64,000 nt of DNA from Synechococcus sp. PROS-U-1 (lineage in GTDB: Bacteria > Cyanobacteriota > Cyanobacteriia > PCC-6307 > Cyanobiaceae): the NCBI RefSeq assembly GCF_014279755.1, contig NZ_CP047951.1, positions 1 through 64,000 of the forward strand. The letters run 5' to 3'. How positions within the stretch are numbered: position 1 is the stretch's first letter; every line of letters begins with the position of its first letter. This document shows positions 37,506 to 46,104 of this stretch, piece after piece. The position numbers were made by a program, and so were the translations under genes. The notes under the pieces are model-generated. The model saw only the letters and a program-made list of their open reading frames with translations, did no database searches and was not told where the DNA came from.

Positions 37506-39110
37506 GTGCCGCCAAAACCCACACCGACGTGTTATCTGGACCTCTCTCCAGCCGGATTGATCCGTGTGATCAGTCCGTTTGACGCAGTCACTCAGTCCCA
37601 GTTGCGTCGAATCAAGCCCCGGGGCCGATGGAACGGCCCAGGCCATGGCTGGGATTTCCCTTTGGCGGCAGCAGGCTCCCTTCAGCAGGCCCTTGGGCGA
37701 CGTTTCCCCATCAGCTCCGCCCTGCAGGAGTGGCTGGACTGGTGCCAGCACCCCTTGCCACCTTTGCCACCCCATCGGACGCTTGTGGCCGCGGCGGATC
37801 TTGATCAAGCCCTGCAGGATGGCCGTCGCCCCTTGCGTCATCAACGGTCTGGGGCTCGTTGGCTCCTGGCCCGTCGCGGCGCCGTTCTGGCCGATGAAAT
37901 GGGTCTGGGAAAAACCCTCACGGCCCTCTTGGCGGCCCGTGCCTTGATGCGCTGCGCCGAGGTGCGGTTGCTTGTGGTGGCTCCCGTCGGGCTGCATCCT
38001 CACTGGCGTCGTGAATCAGAAGCCCTCGGGATTGGTCTTGAGTTGGTGAGTTGGGCTCGTCTGCCCGACAAGCTGCCGCCGGCGGGAACGCTCCTGGTGG
38101 TGGATGAAGCGCATTACGCCCAGTCCCTTCAGGCGCAGCGCACGGCTGCGTTGTTGCGTCTGGCACGTCATCCCCGCCTGCGGGCGATCTGGATGCTCAC
38201 GGGAACTCCCATGAAGAACGGCCGACCCTCCCAGTTGTATCCCTTGCTTGCTGCCATGGATCATCCGATTGCACGGGATCAGCGTCAGTTCGAGGAGCGT
38301 TATTGCCAGGGCCACTGGCGGGAGAGTCGATCCGGCAAGCGCTGGCAGGCGACTGGTTCCAGTCAACTGGAGGAGCTGCGGCGCCTGAGCCGCCCCTTGA
38401 TCCTGCACCGCCGCAAACAGCAGGTGGTTGACCTTCCTCCCAAGCAGCGACGTTTGCAAGCTGTGGCTCTGTCGGAGGCTGAATGCACCGGCTTTGACCA
38501 TCGCGTTGGGCTGGTGCTGGATGACTACCGGCGTCGGGCCCGTCTCGGAGAGGTTCGACGGGATGCTGAGCCCTTGGCTCTGCTGACGTCCATGCGCCAG
38601 ATCGCGGCTGAATTCAAGTTGCCGGCGGCCCAGCAACTGGTGGAGTCACTGCGTCGGCAAGGGGAGGCAGTGGTGTTGTTCAGTGGTTTTGTGGCCCCGT
38701 TGCAGCTGTTGCAGCAAACCCTCGGGGGTGAGTTGTTGACCGGTCGCCAACGGCCTGCCGAACGTCAGAAGAGTGTGGATCGGTTTCAGCAGGGTCAGAA
38801 CGATTGTCTGCTGGCCACCTATGGCACCGGAGCTCTCGGCTTCACCCTGCATCGTGCCCGTCATGTGGTGTTGCTGGAACGCCCTTGGACGCCAGGGGAC
38901 CTCGAACAAGCAGAAGACCGATGTCATCGTCTGGGGATGGGGGCTGGCCTCACCTGCCATTGGCTGCAGCTTGGTGTGGCGGATCAGTTGGTGGATGGTT
39001 TGCTGGCCAGCAAGGCGGAACGGATCGAGGTTTTGCTTGGGCCCCGGCGGTTGACGTTGCAACGTCAATCACTGCCAGCCATGGTCCGGGATTGTTTGCA
39101 GGTGGTCTGA
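37506..39110 (+). CDS. SNF2-family ATPase, SMARCAL1-like
   Basis: The 534-residue protein starts at GTG 37506 behind a GGGGGCC stretch. Residues 1-85 look like a HARP-type DNA-binding module (LRRIKPRGRWNGPGHGWDFPL). The helicase core has Walker A VLADEMGLGKTLTALLAA, VVDEAHYAQ (DEAH), LTGTPMKN, and the C-terminal lobe YGTGALGFTLHRARHVVLLERPW ending in QAEDRCHRLG. Such proteins anneal or remodel stalled replication forks in eukaryotes. A short dyad, TCACTAAAGTGA (37474-37485), lies in front of the gene. Its 3' end overlaps a convergent gene by 46 bases. Confidence 0.9.
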   Translation: MPPKPTPTCYLDLSPAGLIRVISPFDAVTQSQLRRIKPRGRWNGPGHGWDFPLAAAGSLQQALGRRFPISSALQEWLDWCQHPLPPLPPHRTLVAAADLDQALQDGRRPLRHQRSGARWLLARRGAVLADEMGLGKTLTALLAARALMRCAEVRLLVVAPVGLHPHWRRESEALGIGLELVSWARLPDKLPPAGTLLVVDEAHYAQSLQAQRTAALLRLARHPRLRAIWMLTGTPMKNGRPSQLYPLLAAMDHPIARDQRQFEERYCQGHWRESRSGKRWQATGSSQLEELRRLSRPLILHRRKQQVVDLPPKQRRLQAVALSEAECTGFDHRVGLVLDDYRRRARLGEVRRDAEPLALLTSMRQIAAEFKLPAAQQLVESLRRQGEAVVLFSGFVAPLQLLQQTLGGELLTGRQRPAERQKSVDRFQQGQNDCLLATYGTGALGFTLHRARHVVLLERPWTPGDLEQAEDRCHRLGMGAGLTCHWLQLGVADQLVDGLLASKAERIEVLLGPRRLTLQRQSLPAMVRDCLQVV

Positions 39111-39436
39111 CGCACCTCGAGTTCGTGCCGCAGCATCGGATCGACCGTCTGACTGGATTGCTCTAGCAGGGCCAGCGCCACCTTGACGTCATCGCAGGCT
39201 TTGGCTTGATCGCCAAGCAGGGTCAAGACAAGGGATCGGTCTCGATGCAGGTCGGCCTGATCCGGCGTCTGGTCGATGGCCTCATCACAGCGTTCGACCA
39301 TCTGCTGGAGCTCATCCATTTGGAAGTTCCCGAGGCAACTGGTCACCAGTGGTGTTGCGGCTGCTCCAGGCTTAGAAGTTTGTTTCGCTTGGCAGCCACA
39401 AACCAGCACAGCAGCCAGGAGAGCCAGAGCCAGCAC
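39065..39436 (-). CDS. Putative lipoprotein with helical repeat domain, unknown
   Basis: With GTG 39436 the product has 123 residues. It begins with a short hydrophobic leader (LALALLAAVLVCGC) ending in a plausible lipobox VCG-C, then a linker and a helical part. The helices (MDELQQMVERCDEAIDQTPDQADLHRDRSLVLTLLGDQAKACDD) resemble one or two TPR-like hairpins. The frame is open upstream into the neighbouring gene, but the leader fixes the likely start. Function unknown. Confidence 0.65.
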   Translation of the reverse strand: MLALALLAAVLVCGCQAKQTSKPGAAATPLVTSCLGNFQMDELQQMVERCDEAIDQTPDQADLHRDRSLVLTLLGDQAKACDDVKVALALLEQSSQTVDPMLRHELEVRQTTCKQSRTMAGSD

Positions 39437-39446
39437 CCCTGAAGGA

Positions 39447-39845
39447 TCAGTAGCTGTAGCGCGTGGTGTCTTCTGCGCTGTTGCTGACAGATGAGGAGTT
39501 TCCAAGGGTGGCGGCGGTGGCTGGTTGTGTCTTCCCGCCGAACAGATCACCAAGGAACTGGCCACAGTCGGGGAAATTGCCGGGGTCCTTGACGACGGCT
39601 TCCGTAATCATCACCGAGGCATGCTCCGGGGATGTCTTGAACATGCCGCTGCCCTGGCGTTTGATCACGGCGTAGGCAGCATTCCAGCTGACGGTGTGAT
39701 CGTTGCCGCTGGAACGCATGAAGCAATAGATCTTGGCACCCTTTTCCTGGGTGGATTCGGCCGCTCGCACGGCGGGGCTGACACTCCACACAGCACCAAT
39801 CAGGGCCGCGGCGGACAGAACCAGCGATGACCTGATGGGACCCAT
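39447..39845 (-). CDS. Small exported protein, possibly DUF6554-like
   Basis: The 132-residue product (ATG 39845; ATG 39869 is an alternative) has a signal peptide (IRSSLVLSAAALIGAVW, cleavage near AVRA-AE). A conserved-looking core KIYCFMRSSGNDHTVSWNAAYAVIKRQ and FPDCGQFLGDLFGG follows. Two Cys in the mature part could pair. I recall similar proteins in marine picocyanobacteria grouped as DUF6554, but this is recall only. Function unknown. Followed after 10 bases by the lipoprotein gene on the same strand. Confidence 0.75.
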   Translation of the reverse strand: MGPIRSSLVLSAAALIGAVWSVSPAVRAAESTQEKGAKIYCFMRSSGNDHTVSWNAAYAVIKRQGSGMFKTSPEHASVMITEAVVKDPGNFPDCGQFLGDLFGGKTQPATAATLGNSSSVSNSAEDTTRYSY

Positions 39846-39877
39846 GACAACGGTTGTGAGTGGCCCCAAGGTATCGA

Positions 39878-40408
39878 TCAGCTTCCTGCTGTCGAGGGGA
39901 TGATCAGTCGCACCATCAATGGCAGCACCAGCAGCACTGTGATCAGCCGAACAGCATGAAGTGCGGCCACGGCCGCACCGACACCGAATTCCGCACCAAC
40001 AAGGCTCATCCCACTGATGCCACCCGGCGCTGCTCCGAGCAAGGCCACGACAGGATCAATGCCGAGCAAGCGGCTGGTCCAGAGTCCCACCACCAGTCCT
40101 GTCAGCACCAACGCCAGGGTGATTAAAACTGCCGGTTTCCACAGGAGTTGCAATTGATCCAGGGATGTGCGCGTCAGGCCAGTACCGATCACTGTTCCGA
40201 TGCCGATCTCAAGGGCCGTGCGCGTCCCCGCCGGCCATGTCGCTGTTTCCAGCTGGCCGCTCATGCTGACGATGCCAGCACCCAGTAGGGCCCCCGCCAG
40301 AGGTGCAGCGGGAATGCCGCTCAGTAGAGCTAGCAATCCGATGGCGGTTCCAGCCAGCAAATACAGCGCCAGCGTTGCCAATGGAGGCATCGGTCTCGAT
40401 CGCGTCAT
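39878..40408 (-). CDS. AbrB-family (ammonia monooxygenase-like) membrane protein, single domain
   Basis: The 176-residue protein has about six membrane segments and the AbrB family glycine motifs: SGIPAAPLAGALLGAGI near the start and LLGAAPGGISGMSLVGAEFG near the end. E. coli AbrB has two such domains in about 350 residues, so this is a half-length version that should dimerise. It is unrelated to the AbrB transcription factor. The role is unknown, probably transport-related. The start is ATG 40408; upstream frame sequence lacks similarity. Confidence 0.8.
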   Translation of the reverse strand: MTRSRPMPPLATLALYLLAGTAIGLLALLSGIPAAPLAGALLGAGIVSMSGQLETATWPAGTRTALEIGIGTVIGTGLTRTSLDQLQLLWKPAVLITLALVLTGLVVGLWTSRLLGIDPVVALLGAAPGGISGMSLVGAEFGVGAAVAALHAVRLITVLLVLPLMVRLIIPSTAGS

Positions 40409-40441
40409 GTCAGCTTGATCTTGAGGCAACGGCGCTCCTGT

Positions 40442-40458
40442 GTTGTCATCAGGACAAC
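40442..40458. promoter_or_regulatory. Perfect dyad in a divergent intergenic region
   Basis: GTTGTC-ATCAG-GACAAC is a 6-5-6 perfect inverted repeat. It lies midway between the starts of the AbrB-like membrane protein (40408, - strand) and the coiled-coil protein (40475, + strand). Size and placement fit an operator for a dimeric repressor. Confidence 0.4.
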
Positions 40459-40474
40459 CACCAGGTTTTCGGTG

Positions 40475-40798
40475 ATGACGTCCTCCGTGTCCTTTCGGAT
40501 CACCCGCACAGCGGAAGATCTCGCTCAAACCATCACTGCCTTGTCGCAGCGTTTGGTGAAACTGGAACAGCGTCAGGAAGCGCTTGAGCTTCAACTGCGC
40601 CAGCAGCAGAAGGACCTGAATGCTGTCCCTGACGACGAGATCGCCACCTTGGAGGGTGTTGAAGCTCTGTTGCAGGAAACGCGTGAGTTGTTAGACAGCA
40701 CGGCTCCCATGGCGGAGGGCCCCATGCCGGACGAGGTGCCGCAGAACGACGCCTGGGGTCACGAGGAGTCTTCAGAGATGACCCGCGACGTCGCATAG
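40475..40798 (+). CDS. Coiled-coil protein of unknown function (107 aa)
   Basis: From ATG 40475 the product has 107 residues. A heptad-rich helix (LAQTITALSQRLVKLEQRQEALELQLRQQQKDL) dominates residues about 14-48, followed by an acidic tail. There is no signal or membrane segment. I do not recognise a family. It is followed closely by other small genes on the same strand. Confidence 0.7.
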   Translation: MTSSVSFRITRTAEDLAQTITALSQRLVKLEQRQEALELQLRQQQKDLNAVPDDEIATLEGVEALLQETRELLDSTAPMAEGPMPDEVPQNDAWGHEESSEMTRDVA

Positions 40799-40836
40799 GG
40801 GTGGCACGCGGTGCCAAAATGAAAAGAAAGGCAACT

Positions 40837-41055
40837 ATGGCGATCACCATCCCTGCCTCCAATGCTTGCGCTTCTCGCACATTGCACGGCATGACCATCT
40901 GGACCCGATCAGGTTTTGTTGAAGGTGGCCATCAGCTCGAAAAGCTGGAATTCGCCTTGGCCCTTGCTGAAGCCCGGGGCGATCAACACCGTTGCTGTCA
41001 GCTCCGTGATCGGATTGCCGATCTAGGGGGAAATGCGGAAGAACCTGGAACCTGA
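40837..41055 (+). CDS. Small conserved-looking protein (72 aa), unknown
   Basis: ATG 40837 is preceded by AGAAAGG at good spacing, so I prefer it to GTG 40801 or ATG 40891. The product has TIWTRSGFVEGGHQLEKLEFAL, then an amphipathic helix (ALAEARGDQHRCCQLRDRIADLGG). The WTRSGF...LE.AL..AEARGD pattern looks like a small domain recurrent in marine picocyanobacteria. No catalytic motif is seen. The double Cys (CC) may bind metal or be structural. Confidence 0.65.
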   Translation: MAITIPASNACASRTLHGMTIWTRSGFVEGGHQLEKLEFALALAEARGDQHRCCQLRDRIADLGGNAEEPGT

Positions 41056-41135
41056 TCGAGAGATCAGCAAAGGTCCAAATGCATGTCGGCAGCATCGCTG
41101 TTTAACGATGGGATGGCTTAAATATCAATCAGGGC

Positions 41136-41141
41136 TAATAT
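41136..41141 (+). promoter_or_regulatory. Candidate -10 box for the 73-residue gene
   Basis: TAATAT sits in an AT-rich 110-base spacer (41056-41165) about 25 bases before the TTG start. No convincing -35 is visible. The rest of this spacer shows no gene. Confidence 0.35.
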
Positions 41142-41165
41142 TTTGTAGATAAGGGATATCGAACG

Positions 41166-41387
41166 TTGACCCTGACGCTCACGAAGACAAAACAATCAGA
41201 GACGGCTGCTCAACAACGTCAGGACCACGAATCCGCAGCGAGAGCTTTGTTGCATAGAGCTCGCGACTGCGCTGAGGCTGGTCGCATGAACGAGGCGGGT
41301 TCTTTGATCTTGCAGGCCTTGGGACACGAACGCCGAGCTGGATGCGCTGGCCCTCAAGTCCTTCAGCTCATCAAGCCGCGTTCTTAA
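41166..41387 (+). CDS. Small helical protein (73 aa), unknown
   Basis: The gene starts at TTG 41166. The product is polar and helical, with AARALLHRARDCAEAGRMNEAGSLILQALGHERRAG, which resembles a single TPR-like or helical hairpin. It has no signal peptide. I do not recognise the family, and codon use is only moderately convincing. It ends 20 bases before the tRNA gene on the opposite strand. Confidence 0.55.
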   Translation: MTLTLTKTKQSETAAQQRQDHESAARALLHRARDCAEAGRMNEAGSLILQALGHERRAGCAGPQVLQLIKPRS

Positions 41388-41407
41388 TTTTTCCTGAAAT
41401 CTGTTCA

Positions 41408-41479
41408 AGCGGATGACCGGATTCGAACCGGCGACGTTCAGCTTGGGAAGCTGACATTCTACCACTGAATTACATCCGC
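41408..41479 (-). tRNA. tRNA-Gly (anticodon CCC)
   Basis: Read on the - strand, the acceptor stem GCGGATG pairs with CATCCGC. The D stem is ATTC/GAAT, and the anticodon stem TCAGC/GCTGA holds loop TTCCCAA, so the anticodon is CCC (reads GGG). The T arm is GCCGG-TTCGAAT-CCGGT. Length is 72 with a U discriminator, and no CCA is encoded. All stems close, with one G-U pair in the T stem. Confidence 0.96.
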
Positions 41480-41511
41480 AATGGGGCGAGATCTCTCTCG
41501 CCATCTGTGTT

Positions 41512-42660
41512 CTAGCCAAGCGCAGCTGATGCTGCAGCGACTCCGGCACCCATGCTGCCTTTGTGCAGGCCCAGGGATTGAAGGGTGGCTTCAATCGCTG
41601 CGACGGCAGTCAGAACATCCCGGTCGCAGACAAAACCGAGATGGCCGATTCGGAACACCTTGCCCTTCAGGTGGTCTTGCCCCCCAGCGAGAAGAATGTC
41701 GAATTTCTCCTTCACGGCTTTTCGCAACTGTTCGGCGTCAATGCCTTCGGGTGCCACCGCGGTGATCGCCGGGCTGCCGCAACCCTCGGCGGCAAAAAGG
41801 GGCAGGCCCATCGCTTTCATGCCTGCCTGGGCGGCGGCGCGATGGCGGGCGTGGCGCGCAAAGATCGCTTCCAGCCCCTCCTTCTGCATCATTTCCAGAG
41901 CTGCTTCCAGGCCGAAGTAGAGATTCACCGCGGGGGTGAAGGGGTTGCTGTCCTTCGCCGCTGTTTTTCGGTAAGGGCCCAGATTCAGATAGAACTTGGG
42001 CAGATCGGAGCGCTCGTAGGCCTCCCAGGCTCGTGCGCTCATGGCCACAAAGCTCAAGCCTGGTGGAAGCATGTAGCCCTTCTGTGCGCCTGAGGCCACC
42101 ACATCCAGCCCCCAGTCGTCCATGGGGACGTTGGTGGCACCCAGGCTGGTGACACAGTCCGCCAGGGTCAGGGCAGTGCCATGGGCTTTCACATGACGGG
42201 CAATGCTCTCCAGATCGTTGATCACCCCCGTTGAGGTTTCCGAGTGGGTGAGGATCACCGCCTTGATCGTCTTGGCGCTGTCGGCTTCCAACGCTGAGCG
42301 GAAGGCCTCTGGATCGAGCGGCTGGCCCCATTCCGCTTGGATCACCTCCACGTCCAGTCCGTAGGCGCGGGCCACCTTGACCCAGCGTTCGCCGAACTTG
42401 CCGTTGTCGCCGCAGAGCACCTTGTCACCACGGCTGAGGGTGTTGATGATTCCCGCTTCCATGGCCGCCGTCCCGCTGCCGGTGATTACCATCACATCGC
42501 TGGTGGTCTGATGCAGCCACTTCAGCTGCTCGGTGGTGCGCCGCACGATGGCCTGGAATTCCCCGCTGCGGTGGCCAATGGGGTGACGCCCCATGGCCTT
42601 CAGCACCGTTTCCGGCACCGGCGTGGGGCCCGGAATCATCAGCGTGAGCTTGTCCTGCAT
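41512..42660 (-). CDS. Class V aminotransferase, alanine--glyoxylate type
   Basis: The 382-residue PLP enzyme has the N-terminal LMIPGPTPVPETVL, ITGSGTAAMEAGIINTL, and the PLP lysine K194 in SGAQKGYMLPPGL. The family includes alanine--glyoxylate and serine--glyoxylate aminotransferases. In cyanobacteria it serves photorespiratory glyoxylate-to-glycine conversion. Relatives were once called the small subunit of soluble hydrogenase, which is misleading. The C-terminal Ala/Gly tail is variable. It diverges from cbiD across 38 bases. Confidence 0.93.
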   Translation of the reverse strand: MQDKLTLMIPGPTPVPETVLKAMGRHPIGHRSGEFQAIVRRTTEQLKWLHQTTSDVMVITGSGTAAMEAGIINTLSRGDKVLCGDNGKFGERWVKVARAYGLDVEVIQAEWGQPLDPEAFRSALEADSAKTIKAVILTHSETSTGVINDLESIARHVKAHGTALTLADCVTSLGATNVPMDDWGLDVVASGAQKGYMLPPGLSFVAMSARAWEAYERSDLPKFYLNLGPYRKTAAKDSNPFTPAVNLYFGLEAALEMMQKEGLEAIFARHARHRAAAQAGMKAMGLPLFAAEGCGSPAITAVAPEGIDAEQLRKAVKEKFDILLAGGQDHLKGKVFRIGHLGFVCDRDVLTAVAAIEATLQSLGLHKGSMGAGVAAASAALG

Positions 42661-42698
42661 GGCGCGGGGGATGCCAATCGGCGACTCTAGAAAACAGC

Positions 42699-43805
42699 TT
42701 GTCCTCTCCCATCGCCACCTCCAGCCCAGGATTGACCCTGCCGGTGTGGGTGGCAGCGGCAGCCAAGGCTGCTCTGCAGGTGTTGCTTGGCAAGCCGTTT
42801 AACGCTGAGCAGCAGTTGAACCAGGGGCCGGATCAACCGTCTCTGCAGGTGCCCGTCTGTTCAGCGGCTCCGTTGGCCGATGGCCAGGCCCTGGGGATCA
42901 GCCGCTGTGATCCTGGGCCAGGCCTCGATTTGACGCGGGACCTCGAGATCTGGGTGCGGGTGGCCTGGATCACCGCATCCAAGCCCGTGCTCGATCTGCA
43001 GGCCGGAGAAGGGGTGGGCCGCCTCGGCCCGGCAGGAGAGGCTTGCCTGTCTGGTTTCGCCCGTGAGCTGTTGGAGCGGAATCTTCTGCCCCTGCTGCCG
43101 CCTGGTCGGGGCCTGATGGTGCAACCGATCCTTCCGCTGGGCCGTGCCCTGGCCCAACGCACCAGCAATGCCGCGTTCGGTGTGGTGGATGGTCTGGCGT
43201 TGATCGGCACACAGGCAGAGGTGCAGCGCAGCGCTGCACCGGATCAGCTGCAGCAGGTGCTTGCTGATCTGGCGACGCTCGCTGCGGATCCGGCGTTTCA
43301 GGGTCGCCTCGTGCTGGTGATTGGTGAGAACGGCTTGGACCTGGCCCGTCAGCGGGGCCTTGGGCCTTTGCTCAAGGTGGGGAACTGGCTGGGGCCGGTG
43401 CTGGTGGCCGCGGCGGAGGCCGGTGTTCGCGATCTGCTGCTGCTCGGTTACCACGGCAAGTTGATCAAGCTGGCCGGCGGCATCTTTCACACCCATCACC
43501 ACCTGGCCGACGGTCGTTTGGAGGTGTTGGTGGCGCTGGGGTTGGATGCCGGCCTGTCTGCAGACCAGTTGCGGCAATTGCGTGGTGCTGCCTCCGTGGA
43601 GGAGGCCTTCCAGAGGCTGGACGCGAATCAAGCCAGTGCGCTCGGGCGTCATCTTTCGGAGATGGTGGAGCGGCGCAGCCAGTCCTATGTCGCTCGCTAC
43701 GGCGACTGGTCGATGCGAATCAGTGCTGCACTGTTCGACCGCAGCCGGACCTTGCGCTGGTGGGGACCGGAGGGGGAGAAGCGCTTCTTTACGCTGATGG
43801 ATTGA
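42699..43805 (+). CDS. cbiD: Cobalt-precorrin-5B C(1)-methyltransferase
   Basis: CbiD methylates C1 and helps ring contraction in the oxygen-independent cobalamin route. The 368-residue protein starts at TTG 42699 (LTLPVWVAAAAKAALQVLLG). It contains the family's LGYHGKLIKLAGGIFHTHHH near residues 248-270, and GENGLDLARQRGL. Marine Synechococcus make pseudocobalamin, used by enzymes such as QueG earlier in this window. No other cob/cbi genes are nearby. Confidence 0.92.
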   Translation: MSSPIATSSPGLTLPVWVAAAAKAALQVLLGKPFNAEQQLNQGPDQPSLQVPVCSAAPLADGQALGISRCDPGPGLDLTRDLEIWVRVAWITASKPVLDLQAGEGVGRLGPAGEACLSGFARELLERNLLPLLPPGRGLMVQPILPLGRALAQRTSNAAFGVVDGLALIGTQAEVQRSAAPDQLQQVLADLATLAADPAFQGRLVLVIGENGLDLARQRGLGPLLKVGNWLGPVLVAAAEAGVRDLLLLGYHGKLIKLAGGIFHTHHHLADGRLEVLVALGLDAGLSADQLRQLRGAASVEEAFQRLDANQASALGRHLSEMVERRSQSYVARYGDWSMRISAALFDRSRTLRWWGPEGEKRFFTLMD

Positions 43806-43837
43806 CGCTCATCTGAGAGCGATACCTCCCAGGATCG

Positions 43838-45424
43838 ATGTCCCAGCCCTCGTCCGACGGTCAGCGTCAGCCGGCCATCGTCATCCTTGACTTTGGTTCC
43901 CAGTACTCAGAGCTGATTGCCCGGCGCGTGCGCGAGACCGAGGTGTTCTCGGTGGTGCTGGGCTACAGCACCTCGGCAGAGGAACTGCGACGGATGGCTC
44001 CGAAGGGAATCATCCTCAGCGGTGGCCCCAGTTCCGTCTATGCGGAGCATGCGCCGCTGTGTGATCCCGGCATCTGGGATCTGGGCATTCCCGTGATGGG
44101 GGTTTGCTATGGGATGCAGCTGATGGTGCAGCAGCTCGGTGGCGTTGTGGAGGCGGCTACGGGCAAGGCCGAATACGGCAAGGCGCCCCTTGAAGTGGAT
44201 GACCCCACGGATCTGCTCACCAATGTCGACAACGGTTCGACGATGTGGATGAGCCATGGCGACTCCGTGAAAGCTCTACCGGAGGGTTTTGTGCGCTTGG
44301 CGCACACCGCCAACACGCCGGAGGCGGCGGTGGCGCATCTGCAGCGCAAGCTCTACGGCGTTCAGTTCCACCCCGAGGTGGTGCATTCCACCTGCGGAAT
44401 GGCCCTGATCCGCAATTTTGTTTATCACGTTTGCGGCTGTGATCCGGACTGGACCACGGCGGCGTTCATTGATGAAGCCGTCAGCCTGGTGCGGGAGCAG
44501 GTGGGCGACAAACGCGTCCTGCTGGCCCTCTCTGGTGGGGTTGATTCCTCAACCCTCGCCTTTCTGCTCAAGAAGGCGATCGGTGATCAGCTCACCTGCA
44601 TGTTCATCGATCAGGGGTTCATGCGCAAAGGCGAGCCTGAATTTCTGATGGACTTTTTCGACCGGAAGTTCAATATCCATGTGGAATACATCAAGGCCCG
44701 GCAGCGATTCATCGGCAAGCTGAACGGGATCACCGATCCGGAGGAGAAGCGCAAGATCATCGGCACCGAGTTCATCCGGGTGTTCGAAGAGGAGAGCAAG
44801 CGGCTCGGACCCTTTGATTACCTGGCCCAGGGCACGCTTTACCCCGATGTGATCGAAAGCGCTGGCACCAACGTCGATCCCAAGACCGGTGAGCGGGTGG
44901 CCGTGAAGATCAAGAGCCACCACAACGTGGGCGGTCTTCCCAAGGATCTTCAGTTCAAGTTGGTGGAGCCCCTGCGCAAACTCTTCAAGGACGAAGTGCG
45001 CAAGGTGGGGCGCAGCCTCGGCTTGCCCGAAGAGATCGTGCGACGCCATCCCTTCCCGGGGCCTGGGCTGGCCATCCGCATCCTTGGTGAAGTCACCGAC
45101 GAGAAGCTCAACTGTTTGCGCGATGCGGATCTGATCGTGCGCGAGGAGATCAAGGAAGCTGGGCTCTATCACGACATCTGGCAGGCCTTCGCGGTGCTGC
45201 TGCCGGTGCGTTCCGTCGGGGTGATGGGCGACAAACGCACCTATGCCTGGCCGATTGTGCTGCGCTGTGTGTCGAGCGAAGACGGCATGACCGCCGATTG
45301 GTCTCGCCTTCCCTACGACCTGATGGAGACCATCTCCAACCGGATCGTGAATGAGGTGAAGGGGGTGAACCGGGTGGTGCTCGACATCACCAGCAAGCCC
45401 CCCGGCACGATCGAGTGGGAGTGA
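43838..45424 (+). CDS. guaA: GMP synthase (glutamine-hydrolysing)
   Basis: GuaA converts XMP to GMP. The 528-residue protein has an N-terminal class I glutamine amidotransferase domain with catalytic Cys90 in GVCYGMQLM and His in [10 protein letters not shown]. An ATP-pyrophosphatase domain ([15 protein letters not shown]) follows, and then the C-terminal dimerisation domain ending in KPPGTIEWE. The stop overlaps the next gene as TGATG, so an unrelated sulfotransferase-like protein is translationally coupled to it. Confidence 0.97.
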   Translation: MSQPSSDGQRQPAIVILDFGSQYSELIARRVRETEVFSVVLGYSTSAEELRRMAPKGIILSGGPSSVYAEHAPLCDPGIWDLGIPVMGVCYGMQLMVQQLGGVVEAATGKAEYGKAPLEVDDPTDLLTNVDNGSTMWMSHGDSVKALPEGFVRLAHTANTPEAAVAHLQRKLYGVQFHPEVVHSTCGMALIRNFVYHVCGCDPDWTTAAFIDEAVSLVREQVGDKRVLLALSGGVDSSTLAFLLKKAIGDQLTCMFIDQGFMRKGEPEFLMDFFDRKFNIHVEYIKARQRFIGKLNGITDPEEKRKIIGTEFIRVFEEESKRLGPFDYLAQGTLYPDVIESAGTNVDPKTGERVAVKIKSHHNVGGLPKDLQFKLVEPLRKLFKDEVRKVGRSLGLPEEIVRRHPFPGPGLAIRILGEVTDEKLNCLRDADLIVREEIKEAGLYHDIWQAFAVLLPVRSVGVMGDKRTYAWPIVLRCVSSEDGMTADWSRLPYDLMETISNRIVNEVKGVNRVVLDITSKPPGTIEWE

Positions 45425-46047
45425 TGGCGTGGGATTGGTTGCGGCCCAAACCGGGCCGCATCTTTTTGATCGGTCACAACAAGTGCGGCACGCGTTCGTT
45501 CCACAAGCTGTTGCGGAAGAACGGCTACAGCTCGATCCACTACGACAAGGGGCGCCTGGCCCGTCGGATTCAGGCCAACTTCACCTTTTCCAAGCCTTTG
45601 CTGGATGGTGTGGATGGCTATTGCGGCTACACGGACATGGAACTCTGTGGTGAGTTCTACGCCTACCGACTGTTCCCCCTGTTGGATCTGCAGTACCCAG
45701 GCTCCTGCTTCATCTACAACACGCGCGACGTGAGCCGCTGGGTGGACTCACGCATGAACCACCGCAAGGGCAAGTACGCCCGCGCTTACCTGGAACGGAT
45801 GCGTGTGGCCTTTGACGATCCGTCCCTGACCCTGGAGGACCTGCGTCAGCACTGGGAGGAGGCCTGGCAACGCCATGATCTCGACCTGAAGCGTTACTTC
45901 GCTGGACGCAGCAACTTCTTTGCCTTCAACATCAGCATGCCGTCGGAGCAGGCAGCCCTTTGCCGTTTTCTGCGGCGCCGTGGTTATCGGATCCGCGGCA
46001 AGGTGTTGCCTCACGCTGGGGCGCGATCCTCTCCGGACGCACGCTGA
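45424..46047 (+). CDS. Sulfotransferase-like protein
   Basis: The 207-residue protein begins with a PAPS-loop-like motif (IFLIGHNKCGTRSFHKLL), comparable to the 5'-phosphosulfate loop of sulfotransferases. A likely 3'-phosphate region follows around FIYNTRDVSRWVDSRM. It is shorter than many family members. The substrate is unknown; extracellular polysaccharide or lipid is likely given the downstream envelope genes. It is translationally coupled to guaA (TGATG). Confidence 0.8.
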   Translation: MAWDWLRPKPGRIFLIGHNKCGTRSFHKLLRKNGYSSIHYDKGRLARRIQANFTFSKPLLDGVDGYCGYTDMELCGEFYAYRLFPLLDLQYPGSCFIYNTRDVSRWVDSRMNHRKGKYARAYLERMRVAFDDPSLTLEDLRQHWEEAWQRHDLDLKRYFAGRSNFFAFNISMPSEQAALCRFLRRRGYRIRGKVLPHAGARSSPDAR

Positions 46048-46104
46048 TCCACGGCTGGCGACGGCCCTGCATCGCCGATACCTTGGGCCACCGGCCTATG
46101 GGAC

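Noticed and set aside
41196-41594. - strand reading frame with VVECQLPKLNVAGSNPVIRL
   Set aside because: This is the well-known false protein made by translating through a tRNA gene; the tRNA-Gly at 41408-41479 explains it.
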